The notes below the pieces were generated by a model. It ran no database searches, was not told the origin of the DNA, and was given only the letters and a program-made list of their open reading frames with translations. Below are positions 16,522 through 24,392 of a stretch of DNA of 37,940 nucleotides, in pieces. The first letter of the stretch is position 1. The number at the start of each line of letters is the position of its first letter. Origin of the DNA: an uncultured Arenicella sp. (GTDB taxonomy: Bacteria > Pseudomonadota > Gammaproteobacteria > Arenicellales > Arenicellaceae); contig CAKZRZ010000278.1 in NCBI GenBank assembly GCA_937918955.1, forward strand, positions 1-37,940. Direction: 5' to 3'. The translations under genes and the position numbers were made by a program.

Positions 16522-17682
16522 ATGGCTATTATGACAGGCGAGCAACACAACATAAACGCTAGAGAACTCAGTCTGAGCGAAAAGCACCCTCTCGACCAAA
16601 GTCAGCGACAACAGCTCGCCAAACAAATAAAGCTTTGGGGTAAGGAGCTCGGGTTTGATCACGTTGGTATTAGCGATGGCAATATTGGCGAGCACGAGGG
16701 TCATCTTCAAAATTGGCTCGACAAAGGTATGCATGGAGACATGGACTACATGCATAAACATGGTGTAAAACGTACTCGACCGAACCTGCTTGTGGAAGGC
16801 ACCGAGCGGGTAATTTCAGTACGTATGGACTATGCGCCTGCCGATATAAAAGAGGCAGAAGGCGTTTTAGAAAAACAAGGCACTGGATACATCTCTCGCT
16901 ACGCTCTCGGTCGTGACTATCATAAAGTTTTGCGCTCACGTTTGAAGAAATTAGCACAAAAGGTCGAACAAAATGTCGGTCAACTCGGCTATCGCGTATT
17001 TACCGATAGCGCACCTGTTATGGAGAAAGCACTTGCCGAAAAAGCAGGCCTCGGCTGGATAGGCAAGCACTCAAACCTTTTAGACTCTAAAACGGGGTCG
17101 TGGTTCTTTCTTGGTGAAATTTATATCGACCTACCACTGCCAACCGATGAGCCCGCAACAAACCATTGCGGCAGCTGTAGAAAATGCATTGACGTGTGCC
17201 CAACACAGGCAATCGTCGGCCCATACCAAGTTGATGCTCGGCTATGCATTTCCTATTTGACCATAGAGTTAAAAGGCCCAATTCCTTTGGAGCTGCGCGC
17301 AAAACTCGGGAATCGTATTTACGGCTGTGACGATTGCCAATTCGTGTGCCCTTGGAATAAATTCGCGCAAACGAGCAAAGAACAGGATTTTAGCCCCAGA
17401 GAACAACTGACCGACCAAAAGCTCATCGATCTGTTCAATTGGAGCGAAGATGAATTCTTAAAGCATACCGAAGGCAGTGCCATTCGCCGAATTGGTTATC
17501 AATCATGGCAACGCAATGTCGCCATAGCGCTGGGAAATATTTGCCCCTCCTCAATCGCTGAGCGCGACCAGCTTCTTCAGCTACTAAAGTCGAAGCAGTC
17601 AAGATCAAACGACATGGTTAGCGAACACATACAATGGGCGATCGACTCGCTCATCGCTAAACCATTAATACCACGCAGTTAA
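16522..17682 (+). CDS. queG: Epoxyqueuosine reductase QueG
   Basis: Cobalamin- and Fe-S-dependent enzyme that reduces epoxyqueuosine to queuosine in the wobble position of GUN-decoding tRNAs. 386 aa. The N-terminal DUF1730 region carries FTDSAPVMEKALAEKAGLGWIG split over about 160-181, including the catalytic Asp D162. Two 4Fe-4S clusters follow: C216, C219, C222 (then C226) in CGSCRKCIDVCP, and C269, C272, C276 in CDDCQFVCPW, with C242 completing the set. The C-terminus is HEAT-like. About 20 residues at the N-terminus extend beyond E. coli QueG; Met4 is an alternative start. The divergent tsaE/queG arrangement matches the E. coli and Pseudomonas locus. Confidence 0.95.
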   Translation: MAIMTGEQHNINARELSLSEKHPLDQSQRQQLAKQIKLWGKELGFDHVGISDGNIGEHEGHLQNWLDKGMHGDMDYMHKHGVKRTRPNLLVEGTERVISVRMDYAPADIKEAEGVLEKQGTGYISRYALGRDYHKVLRSRLKKLAQKVEQNVGQLGYRVFTDSAPVMEKALAEKAGLGWIGKHSNLLDSKTGSWFFLGEIYIDLPLPTDEPATNHCGSCRKCIDVCPTQAIVGPYQVDARLCISYLTIELKGPIPLELRAKLGNRIYGCDDCQFVCPWNKFAQTSKEQDFSPREQLTDQKLIDLFNWSEDEFLKHTEGSAIRRIGYQSWQRNVAIALGNICPSSIAERDQLLQLLKSKQSRSNDMVSEHIQWAIDSLIAKPLIPRS

Positions 17683-17722
17683 CTGCTGCCGTCTTTACAA
17701 CTCAACTCTCGTTAGACTATCG

Positions 17723-18193
17723 ATGTCACTATTTCCCGATTATAAAAACGCACTCTATTTTTCGATGGACGACGCCGCCGAGCTGATGTCACGAACCTCC
17801 TTGCATTCATTTGAACTAGATGGGCAAACATGGCCAACGGTGGAACACTACTACCAAGCCATGAAGTTTGAGAATCAAACTTATAGAAACAAGATACTAA
17901 ATGCCGACAGCCCTGAGCAAGCGCGAAAACTTGGCCAAGCTAGATTTAAACGCAAGCGTGCCGACTTTAAAAAAGTTAGGACTACCCTAATGACGCGAGC
18001 TTTTTATACTAAGGCAAAAACATACCCGACCGTCGCTACTAGGCTACTTGAGACGTTAGAACAAGACTTAGTAGAGAACAGTCAATTTGATTACTACTGG
18101 GGTTGTGGACGTGATCACCGCGGCGATAACCATTACGGCAAAGTACTAATGAATGTTCGAAAAAAGTTACAACAAGAGGCGGCCGAGAGCTAA
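17723..18193 (+). CDS. NADAR-family protein (YbiA/RibX-like N-glycosidase)
   Basis: 156 aa, matching the NADAR (DUF1768) family over its whole length: TWPTVEHYYQAMKF (about 36-49), LGQARFKRKRADF, and the C-terminal block YYWGCGRDHRGDNHYGKVLM. In E. coli YbiA and plant homologues this fold hydrolyses the N-glycosidic bond of early riboflavin intermediates, a damage-control role. Other NADAR proteins act as antitoxins that remove ADP-ribose from guanine in DNA, next to DarT toxins. No DarT-like gene is adjacent here, so the housekeeping role is the better guess. It starts 40 bases after queG on the same strand and is probably cotranscribed. The exact substrate cannot be told from sequence. Confidence 0.85.
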   Translation: MSLFPDYKNALYFSMDDAAELMSRTSLHSFELDGQTWPTVEHYYQAMKFENQTYRNKILNADSPEQARKLGQARFKRKRADFKKVRTTLMTRAFYTKAKTYPTVATRLLETLEQDLVENSQFDYYWGCGRDHRGDNHYGKVLMNVRKKLQQEAAES

Positions 18194-18343
18194 AACTGAG
18201 AAGTGGGTTGACGAGCAAACAAGCCTCTTTTGCTCGCCTTAACTTTTTGACATCAACGCCATGTCACCATTTAATCAAAGCTACCATCACTCGCTTATTA
18301 AAGTTTTGCGCTTACCACTATTAATATAGCTTTGAGGGAAAAG

Positions 18344-19021
18344 ATGGAAACGAAATTCCGCACACTTTATCAGTTAGTATTTTTACTGCTAGCTTCTTGT
18401 ACTGCTCTTCATGCTTCAGCGAATAGTGAAGACTTCGTCTTACCGAATACGGTTACGGAGATGCGCACCGAGCTTGATGTTGTTAACTTTGACTTAAAAG
18501 ATAAAAAAGGCCGCATTGAACGCCTAAAAATATTACTCCCTCACGCCGAAGACCTTGCTAAGAAAAATGAGGATAACGCTGGCTTCCAGATGATGGCAGG
18601 TTTCTATAACGCTCAATATGCCGGCTACACGGGCGGTGTTGGCGCTCTGAAATATGCCAAAGCCGCGCGTAAATACTTAGAAAAATCGACTGAGATAGAT
18701 CCGTCACTCTATGGCGCTTCAGCCCACTCAGTGTTAGGCACTATCTATTATCAAGTACCAGGCTGGCCGATTGGGTTTGGTGATAAAAAGAAGGCTCTGA
18801 AAAACTACCAAACAGCGTTGCAATTATCCCCCAATGGTATGGACGCAAACTTCACTTATGGTGAGTACTTATTCGCTGAAAAAAAATACACAGAAGCAAA
18901 AACCTACTTCGAGAAAGCCAAGCTAGCGCCACCCCGCAAAGAACGGCCAAAGGCTGATGTATACGCGCACGAGACCTTGCAAAAGTATATTGCCGAAATT
19001 GAGAAACGATTGTCTAAATAG
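18344..19021 (+). CDS. Secreted TPR-repeat protein, possible lipoprotein
   Basis: Not a named gene. 225 aa from the ATG at 18344, which has GAGGG at good spacing; a TTG four codons upstream is less likely. The N-terminus METKFRTLYQLVFLLLASC is a signal sequence ending in a good lipobox (L-A-S-C, Cys19); a signal peptidase I cut after ASA near residue 26 is the alternative. The mature part has TPR-like helices (about 85-110, 120-150, 160-185), with YLEKSTEIDPSLYGASAHSV, GWPIGFGDKKKALKNYQTAL and YTEAKTYFEKAKLAPP as readable pieces. TPRs imply protein-protein contacts in the periplasm or at the outer membrane. It ends ahead of a strong bidirectional terminator. Its function is unknown. Confidence 0.8.
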   Translation: METKFRTLYQLVFLLLASCTALHASANSEDFVLPNTVTEMRTELDVVNFDLKDKKGRIERLKILLPHAEDLAKKNEDNAGFQMMAGFYNAQYAGYTGGVGALKYAKAARKYLEKSTEIDPSLYGASAHSVLGTIYYQVPGWPIGFGDKKKALKNYQTALQLSPNGMDANFTYGEYLFAEKKYTEAKTYFEKAKLAPPRKERPKADVYAHETLQKYIAEIEKRLSK

Positions 19022-19067
19022 ACCTTAATGAGTTTAGGTTCAAAGAGCCTTAAAATAGTCTAGACAC

Positions 19068-19096
19068 AAAAAAACCAGCACTAGGCTGGTTTTTTT
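19068..19096. terminator. Bidirectional terminator between the TPR gene and rpmG
   Basis: Perfect 12-bp stem (7 A plus CCAGC against GCTGG plus 7 T) with a 5-base loop. It serves the plus-strand TPR gene and the minus-strand rpmB-rpmG operon, which converge here. Confidence 0.93.
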
Positions 19097-19118
19097 ACGA
19101 CTACTTAAAAAGCGAAAT

Positions 19119-19274
19119 CTATTTGATTTTCGCTTCTTTGTAATCAACGTGCTTACGAATAACTGGATCGTACTTTTTGATAACCATTTTCTCAGTCATA
19201 GTACGTTTGTTCTTAGTCGTAGTGTAGTAGTGACCAGTTTTGGCTGTTGAAACCAATTTGATTTTATCTCTCAT
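19119..19274 (-). CDS. rpmG: 50S ribosomal protein L33
   Basis: A small gene of 51 aa: [20 protein letters not shown] at the start, then [20 protein letters not shown], ending [10 protein letters not shown]. This is the cysteine-free form of bL33, without the zinc-ribbon CXXC pairs, as in E. coli. It lies 17 bases after rpmB, the conserved rpmB-rpmG operon, and ends just before a strong terminator. Confidence 0.95.
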   Translation of the reverse strand: MRDKIKLVSTAKTGHYYTTTKNKRTMTEKMVIKKYDPVIRKHVDYKEAKIK

Positions 19275-19291
19275 GATTGCTTACCTCAGCC

Positions 19292-19528
19292 TTATACTTT
19301 AACGCCTGAAGCGCGCAAGTCTTTTAATACAGTGTCGATACCTTTTTTGTCGATAATACGGATACCTTTCGAAGATACACGTAGACGAACCCAACGGCTT
19401 TCGCTTTCTACCCAAAATTTACGGTAGTGTAGGTTTGGCAGGAAAGTGCGGCGCGTGCGATTTTTCGCGTGCGATACATTGTTACCAAACGTCGTACCTT
19501 TACCAGTCACCTGACATACTCTAGACAT
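19292..19528 (-). CDS. rpmB: 50S ribosomal protein L28
   Basis: bL28, 78 aa, the standard length for proteobacteria. The typical N-terminus [20 protein letters not shown] and the segment [20 protein letters not shown] are plain. Only one Cys (C5) is present, so there is no zinc site. First gene of rpmB-rpmG and downstream of radC, as in E. coli. An extended -10 promoter with a GC-rich discriminator lies about 190 bases upstream. Confidence 0.97.
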   Translation of the reverse strand: MSRVCQVTGKGTTFGNNVSHAKNRTRRTFLPNLHYRKFWVESESRWVRLRVSSKGIRIIDKKGIDTVLKDLRASGVKV

Positions 19529-19836
19529 TGTTCTAACCTTTTAAATAATAATGCTGTTGATCTTAGCCTGACAACTAAAGCAACTTTAAACTTCTACCTA
19601 AGAGAACACGTTGATCGCTATCTCAAAATACAAGCAGCAGCTTTTTACAATCAGGCTAAGTGTTTGTTTTTTCAAGAATGAGAGCCTGTTGTAGGCCGTC
19701 ATTCGTTTCTAGGGGGCGATTTATACCAGAAAGCCGTTGAAAATAAAACTGATTCTCACATTTTTAGCGCTTATTTCATCGCCTTTTATGGCTTTTAACA
19801 ATTCACCACGAAAAAGTACTCAAAGAGGGCCATATT
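19529..19836 (-). other. radC-rpmB intergenic region (308 bases)
   Basis: No gene seen. It holds the rpmBG promoter (19720-19728) and a leader of about 185 bases. In the leader the minus-strand segments TTAGCCTGA and TCAGGCTAA (about 19563-19571 with 19651-19659) are complementary and could close a long stem. No terminator was seen after radC. Confidence 0.45.
19720..19728 (-). promoter_or_regulatory. Extended -10 promoter for rpmB-rpmG
   Basis: Minus-strand TGGTATAAA fits the extended -10 pattern TGnTATAAT. It is followed by the GC-rich stretch TCGCCCCC. GC-rich discriminators are typical of ribosomal promoters under negative stringent (ppGpp) control; applying this here is inference. The -35 is poor, as expected for extended -10 promoters. 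Confidence 0.6.
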
Positions 19837-20541
19837 TCATGTCAAGGCGCCCATTTCGGCAAATGAAACCACCTCAGAATCACCAATAACAAAATGATCG
19901 AGTAGTTTCACGCCAACCATCGCCAACGCCAAATGAAGTGTTTCGGTTAGTGATTTATCAGCCAAGCTAGGTTCAGCAACACCACTCGGATGATTGTGAG
20001 CCACAATCATCGCCGCAGCATTATGTTTAAGCGCTTCTTTTACCACCTCGCGTACTGGCACCGTTGCACTATCGATTGTTCCTCTGAATAATTCTTGATG
20101 ATGGATAACGCGATGCTTACTATCCAAAAACATGGCAAAAAACGATTCATATTGTTTATCGCGTAACTGCAGAGTTAGGTAATCACGACTGACTTGCGGG
20201 CTTGAGATTGCATCACCCTTCTCCATTTTCTCCATCAAATAACGACGTCCCAATTCTAGGCCGGCTTGAAACTGCACAAATTTGGCGGTCCCAATACCTT
20301 TGAGCTCGCACAGCTGGCTATGCGACAAATTTAGTAGCGCCCGCAATCCACCGGTTTCAAGCAAAGCATCACGTGCTAAATCGAGAGCCGTTTTGCCCGG
20401 AAGACCCGTGCGAATAAAAATAGCCAAAAGTTCGGCGTCACCCAATGACTCCGGTCCATTGTCAAGCAGCTTTTCTCTGGGTCGTTCGGCCTCAGGCCAT
20501 TCTTTAATGGGTAAGTGTTGAATATCGTTCTTAAAAAACAT
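19837..20541 (-). CDS. radC: RadC family protein (JAB1/MPN domain)
   Basis: 234 aa. The N-terminal helix-hairpin-helix-like part (about 20-95, with LKGIGTAKFVQFQAGLELG) precedes an MPN/JAB domain whose metal site is complete: AHNHPSG followed by SLADKSLT, giving the H-x-H and Asp ligands. The family was long linked to DNA repair, but a repair role in E. coli was not upheld, and its true substrate is unknown. The position divergent from coaBC-dut and upstream of rpmB-rpmG is the conserved gammaproteobacterial order. ATG start; MFFKNDIQHLPIKEWPEAER is a normal N-terminus. Confidence 0.94.
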   Translation of the reverse strand: MFFKNDIQHLPIKEWPEAERPREKLLDNGPESLGDAELLAIFIRTGLPGKTALDLARDALLETGGLRALLNLSHSQLCELKGIGTAKFVQFQAGLELGRRYLMEKMEKGDAISSPQVSRDYLTLQLRDKQYESFFAMFLDSKHRVIHHQELFRGTIDSATVPVREVVKEALKHNAAAMIVAHNHPSGVAEPSLADKSLTETLHLALAMVGVKLLDHFVIGDSEVVSFAEMGALT

Positions 20542-20736
20542 GATGCGCTCCTTGCGATTAACAAATTAATTAGTGAGTAATAAAAACTCTACAAGTGTCG
20601 AATAATTCCTTCATTCGACGAGTTAGAAGCATAGTCGAAAATAAAAATATGACAAGCCCGTGAGCAATCAGAGATAATCTCGTTCTAATAAATAGCCAAC
20701 TAATTATCAAACTCCATCATAAATGGCATTAACACA

Positions 20737-21939
20737 TTGAAAAGTCTCACAAATAAACGTGTCTTACTCGGCGTTAGCGCGGGTATTGCCGCCTATAAAA
20801 CACCAGACCTTGTTCGCAAGTTGACCGAACTGGGTGCTGAAGTACAAATAATTCTAAGCAAAAATGCGGATCAGTTTGTTGCACCTCTATCGCTTCAAGC
20901 CGTCAGTGGTCACGCAGTCCATAACTACGCGATGACGGCCGAGAGTGAATCTGGCATGGGTCATATCGATTTAGCTCGTTGGGCCGATATAGTCCTGATC
21001 GCTCCGGCGACCGCAAACGTAATGGCTCGACTATGCCAGGGCAACGCCGATGAACTGCTCACCACTGTATGTGTAGCAACCGAAGCACCTATTGCAGTAG
21101 CACCCGCTATGAACCAGCAAATGTGGCAAAACGCCGCCTCAGAAGCGAATATCGCGACATTAGAATCGAGAGGTGTGCATATATTGGGGCCTGATGCTGG
21201 CGAACAAGCCTGTGGTGAAGTTGGCCCGGGGCGTATGTTACAACCCGCCGATATTGCTGCGCGCGTTGCTTCGCTGTTTCAAAACACGCAACTCACCGGC
21301 AAACGGATTATGATTACTGCCGGCCCCACTTGGGAAGCCCTCGACCCAGTCCGTGGAATTACAAATCATAGCTCTGGCAAAATGGGCTACGCTCTGGCCG
21401 AAGCAGCTATAGAAGCAGGCGCAGAAGTGACACTCGTAAGCGGTCCAACCTATATTGCTAAGCCTGAGCGCGCGAACATTGTAGATGTTGTTTCAGCATT
21501 GGACATGCATTCAGCGGTAATGAGCACGATAGACCAGCAAGATATATTCATCGGCGTCGCCGCAGTAGCGGATTATCGCCCGGTTGATTCTGCTGACCAA
21601 AAAATCAAAAAAAACGCCGATCAAATGACCATAACCATGGTGAAAAATCCGGATATATTGGCAGACGTGGCATCGCGCGATACACCTCCATTTTGTGTTG
21701 GTTTCGCGGCAGAGACCAACGATGTAGTCGAATATGCGCGTGGCAAGCTTGAGCATAAGAAGCTTGATTTAATCGCTGCTAACCATGTTGGCGGTAGTGA
21801 AACAGGTTTTGGCACGACTGATAACGCAATTACCTTGATAAGTAACGACAACGCAATCGAGCTACCGAGACAACACAAGTCCGCATTAGCTCGCCAACTC
21901 ATCTCTGAAATATCTAAGGCTTTCAATGAACAGTCATGA
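20737..21939 (+). CDS. coaBC: Bifunctional phosphopantothenoylcysteine decarboxylase/synthetase
   Basis: Two consecutive steps of coenzyme A synthesis: ligation of cysteine to 4'-phosphopantothenate (CoaB) and FMN-dependent decarboxylation to 4'-phosphopantetheine (CoaC). 400 aa. The CoaC half (1-190) has GVSAGIAAYKTPDLVRKL, GHIDLARWAD with active-site H76, PAMNQQMW (123-130) and ACGEVGPGRM with C159. The CoaB half (190-400) has ITAGPTWEALDPVRGITNHS, the conserved KIKK (289-292) and AAETND. The start is TTG at 20737: between it and the upstream in-frame TAA (20701) there is no ATG, GTG or other TTG, and a nearby ATG at 20723 is out of frame. No Shine-Dalgarno is seen. dut follows by 54 bases. 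Confidence 0.95.
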   Translation: MKSLTNKRVLLGVSAGIAAYKTPDLVRKLTELGAEVQIILSKNADQFVAPLSLQAVSGHAVHNYAMTAESESGMGHIDLARWADIVLIAPATANVMARLCQGNADELLTTVCVATEAPIAVAPAMNQQMWQNAASEANIATLESRGVHILGPDAGEQACGEVGPGRMLQPADIAARVASLFQNTQLTGKRIMITAGPTWEALDPVRGITNHSSGKMGYALAEAAIEAGAEVTLVSGPTYIAKPERANIVDVVSALDMHSAVMSTIDQQDIFIGVAAVADYRPVDSADQKIKKNADQMTITMVKNPDILADVASRDTPPFCVGFAAETNDVVEYARGKLEHKKLDLIAANHVGGSETGFGTTDNAITLISNDNAIELPRQHKSALARQLISEISKAFNEQS

Positions 21940-21993
21940 GCTAATCAAAAGCCATTAACAGCCAAGAGCCTTAAGCATAAATAGTCACAAATC

Positions 21994-22452
21994 ATGAAGA
22001 CAAAAATACAAATGAAAATACTCGACCCAAGACTGGGTAGCGAGTTTGAAATGCCTGAGTACGCGACAGCCGGATCGGCAGGTATGGATTTACGTGCATG
22101 CGTTGAACAAGACACAACTATTGAACCCGGCGAAACAGTCTTGATCTCAACCGGTATGTCTATCTACGTGGCAGACCCAAGCCTAGCCGCGGTACTATTG
22201 CCTCGTTCAGGCTTAGGTCATAAACACGGTATCGTGCTCGGCAACCTCACCGGCCTGATTGACTCCGACTACCAAGGCCCATTAATGGTATCATTGTGGA
22301 ATCGGTCAGACAGTAGCTTCACAGTTCAAGCTGGAGACCGCATTGCTCAAATGATCATCGTGCCAATCGTTCAAGCACAATTCGAGATCGTTGAAGAGTT
22401 TGTTGAGTCTGATCGAGCCAGCGGCGGTTTCGGTCATACTGGTGTAAAATAA
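21994..22452 (+). CDS. dut: dUTP diphosphatase (dUTPase)
   Basis: Trimeric dUTPase that hydrolyses dUTP to dUMP and keeps uracil out of DNA. 152 aa. All five motifs are present: AGMDLRA (1), [10 protein letters not shown] (2), GLIDSDYQG (3), GDRIAQMII (4) and [10 protein letters not shown] (5), the last being the flexible C-terminal lid. ATG start; Met7 is a possible alternative. Downstream of coaBC, as in E. coli. A weak hairpin (22457-22481) follows. Confidence 0.97.
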   Translation: MKTKIQMKILDPRLGSEFEMPEYATAGSAGMDLRACVEQDTTIEPGETVLISTGMSIYVADPSLAAVLLPRSGLGHKHGIVLGNLTGLIDSDYQGPLMVSLWNRSDSSFTVQAGDRIAQMIIVPIVQAQFEIVEEFVESDRASGGFGHTGVK

Positions 22453-22456
22453 AACA

Positions 22457-22481
22457 GGTTTAATCCTGCGTAAATTGAACC
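22457..22481 (+). terminator. Weak terminator-like hairpin after dut
   Basis: GGTTTAAT/ATTGAACC, 8 bp with one G·U and a 9-base loop, followed by TTGTT. The U-run is poor, so termination would be partial. Confidence 0.35.
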
Positions 22482-22526
22482 TTGTTAAGGGCCAATTTAG
22501 CGTTGGATAAACAATATTCGCGCACC

Positions 22527-22538
22527 TGATAGCTATCA
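22527..22538. promoter_or_regulatory. 12-base palindrome upstream of gltA
   Basis: TGATAGCTATCA is a perfect palindrome 45 bases upstream of the gltA extended -10. It could be an operator, but a single 12-base palindrome can occur by chance. Confidence 0.3.
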
Positions 22539-22582
22539 TTCAGTTATCAATCAAAGGGCTTGTTAATTTTTTATCACGACTT

Positions 22583-22591
22583 TGCTATACT
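22583..22591 (+). promoter_or_regulatory. Extended -10 promoter for gltA
   Basis: TGCTATACT matches TGnTATAAT closely. The 5' leader of about 130 bases then includes a perfect hairpin CTTCATG/CATGAAG (22630-22650, 7-base loop) and a run of seven C, before the GAGGA ribosome binding site. Confidence 0.6.
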
Positions 22592-22726
22592 ACGCGTCGC
22601 AATTCTAGACCGCCTGCGCGATGCTGAACCTTCATGCAACAATCATGAAGCTAGCAAGCCCCCCCAAAACAAGGCTCTCAAGCCAAGTTTTGTCGCAAGC
22701 ATATAAACTAAGTTTTTGAGGAAATC

Positions 22727-24010
22727 ATGTCAGATACCCTGTCAATTAAAGACAACCGAACCGGAAAAGAATACGAAATCGAAATTGTTGATGGCAACAT
22801 TAGTGCTGCACAGCTTCGTCAGATTAAAGAGAACGAAGGCGATTTTGGCATGATGAGTTACGACCCTGGCTATTTGAATACAGCCAGCTGTACGAGTCGC
22901 ATCACTGATCTACATGGCTCTGAAGGCATTTTACGTTACCGTGGATACCCTATTGAGCAACTTGCTGAGAAGAGCACATTCTTAGATGTCGTTTACTTGT
23001 TATTCAATGGTGAGCTACCCAACGCTCAGCAATCTAGCGATTGGGAAGAGCGCATCACACATCACACAATGTTGCATGAGAAAACAAAACGCTTGATGGG
23101 CGGCTTTAATTACGACGCACATCCAATGGGAGTATTCATTTCAACCGTTGCGGCTTTGTCTACGTTCTACCCTGATGCTAAAGAAGTCGACAATCATGAG
23201 TCTCGTATGTTGCAAGCTTGTCGCTTGATCGGTAAAACTCCGACCATCGCCTCATACGCTTACCGCAACAGCAAGGGCTTGCCTTACATCTACCCAGACA
23301 ATGAGTTGAGCTATACCGGCAACTTTTTAAACATGATGTATCGCATGGTTGAACCGCGTTACCAGGCGCACCCAGTTCTTGAACGTGCGCTAGACGTTTT
23401 GTTTATTCTTCACGCTGACCATGAGCAAAACTGCTCCACCAGCGCAATGCGTAACATTGCCAGCTCTAAAGCTGACCCCTTTGTGTCGGTTGCTGGTGCG
23501 GCAGCGGCTCTTTACGGCCCTTCACATGGTGGTGCTAACGAAGCCGTGTTGAACATGCTTCGTGAAATCGGCACTAAAGACAAAGTTGCTGATTACGTAA
23601 AACGCTGTAAAGGTGGAGAGCTTCGCTTGATGGGCTTTGGTCATCGTGTATACAAAAACTACGATCCTCGCGCTCGCATTGTTAAGCAAATCGCAGATGA
23701 GGTATTTGAAGTTACGGGTCGCAACCCACTGATTGATGTTGCTATGGAGCTTGAGCGCATCGCGCTTGAGGATGAGTACTTCGTAAAACGTAACCTTTAT
23801 CCGAATGTAGATTTCTACTCTGGCTTGATTTACGAAGCGATGGGCTTCCCAATGGAAGCGTTTACGGTATTGTTTGCAATTCCACGTACAGCGGGCTGGT
23901 TAGCTCAATGGATGGAGTTAATGAACGACCCAGAGTTCCGCATTACTCGCCCACGTCAAAACTATCAAGGCTCTGGCGAGCGTCACGTACCAGATAACTA
24001 CCGAGTGTAG
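22727..24010 (+). CDS. gltA: Type I citrate synthase
   Basis: Condenses acetyl-CoA with oxaloacetate at the entry of the TCA cycle. 427 aa, the size of the hexameric, NADH-regulated gram-negative form. The catalytic triad is visible at H267 (GPSHGGAN), H306 (GFGHRVY) and D362 (NVDFYSG), equal to E. coli H264/H305/D362. ILRYRGYPIEQLAE near 68-81 is a family signature. ATG with a strong GAGGA at good spacing. It has its own promoter and a strong terminator (24055-24083), so it is transcribed separately from sucA, which follows after 382 bases. Confidence 0.97.
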   Translation: MSDTLSIKDNRTGKEYEIEIVDGNISAAQLRQIKENEGDFGMMSYDPGYLNTASCTSRITDLHGSEGILRYRGYPIEQLAEKSTFLDVVYLLFNGELPNAQQSSDWEERITHHTMLHEKTKRLMGGFNYDAHPMGVFISTVAALSTFYPDAKEVDNHESRMLQACRLIGKTPTIASYAYRNSKGLPYIYPDNELSYTGNFLNMMYRMVEPRYQAHPVLERALDVLFILHADHEQNCSTSAMRNIASSKADPFVSVAGAAAALYGPSHGGANEAVLNMLREIGTKDKVADYVKRCKGGELRLMGFGHRVYKNYDPRARIVKQIADEVFEVTGRNPLIDVAMELERIALEDEYFVKRNLYPNVDFYSGLIYEAMGFPMEAFTVLFAIPRTAGWLAQWMELMNDPEFRITRPRQNYQGSGERHVPDNYRV

Positions 24011-24054
24011 TTGAAGATTGTCGCTATAAAAATTAGCCTTAGTCTTCACCCTAA

Positions 24055-24083
24055 GAAAGCGACTCAATTGAGTCGCTTTTTTT
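24055..24083 (+). terminator. Rho-independent terminator after gltA
   Basis: AAAGCGACTC/GAGTCGCTTT with an AATT loop, a near-perfect palindrome, followed by seven or more T. Confidence 0.93.
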
Positions 24084-24115
24084 ATGCCTGAATCTGCACG
24101 AGTGTATTGTCCATT

Positions 24116-24151
24116 CAACGGCACTACCAACAACACTACCAACGGCACTAC
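24116..24151. repeat. Three 12-base tandem repeats
   Basis: Units CAACGGCACTAC, CAACAACACTAC, CAACGGCACTAC: units 1 and 3 are identical, and unit 2 differs at two positions. Between the gltA terminator and the sucA leader. Confidence 0.85.
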
Positions 24152-24392
24152 GTAAACATTAGCAGCACCATCTGCTTGTTACCCAGCCGATAAAAATACC
24201 AACGTCGCGTGCACTTTAAAGTGGCATATTTGTTTAAGCTGACCTATATTTGAGCAAATTGTCTTGCAACTTAAAAAAACTGGATTAACTATAGGAAAAT
24301 CTTGTTTTAATACTCCCTAGTTAAACAAGTTTTGGGTATCATCCCATTCCGTGTCATTGGCCTAATTAAACGCGAACTCGCAACTACCAATA

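Larger units (their letters stand above)
24011..24392 (+). other. gltA-sucA intergenic region (382 bases)
   Basis: No gene seen. Contents in order: gltA terminator (24055-24083); three 12-base tandem units (24116-24151); a palindrome CACTTTAAAGTG near 24212; a possible promoter zone around TTGCAA near 24263 with TATAGG further on, at poor spacing; and a hairpin CTTGTTTTAA/TTAAACAAG with one bulged T (about 24303-24331) in the presumed sucA leader. In many relatives sdhCDAB lies in this position. Confidence 0.45.

Noticed and set aside
17723-18193. DarTG toxin-antitoxin system
   Set aside because: The NADAR gene has no DarT-like neighbour; the flanking genes are queG and a secreted TPR protein.
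24116-24151. CRISPR array
   Set aside because: Units are contiguous 12-mers without spacers.
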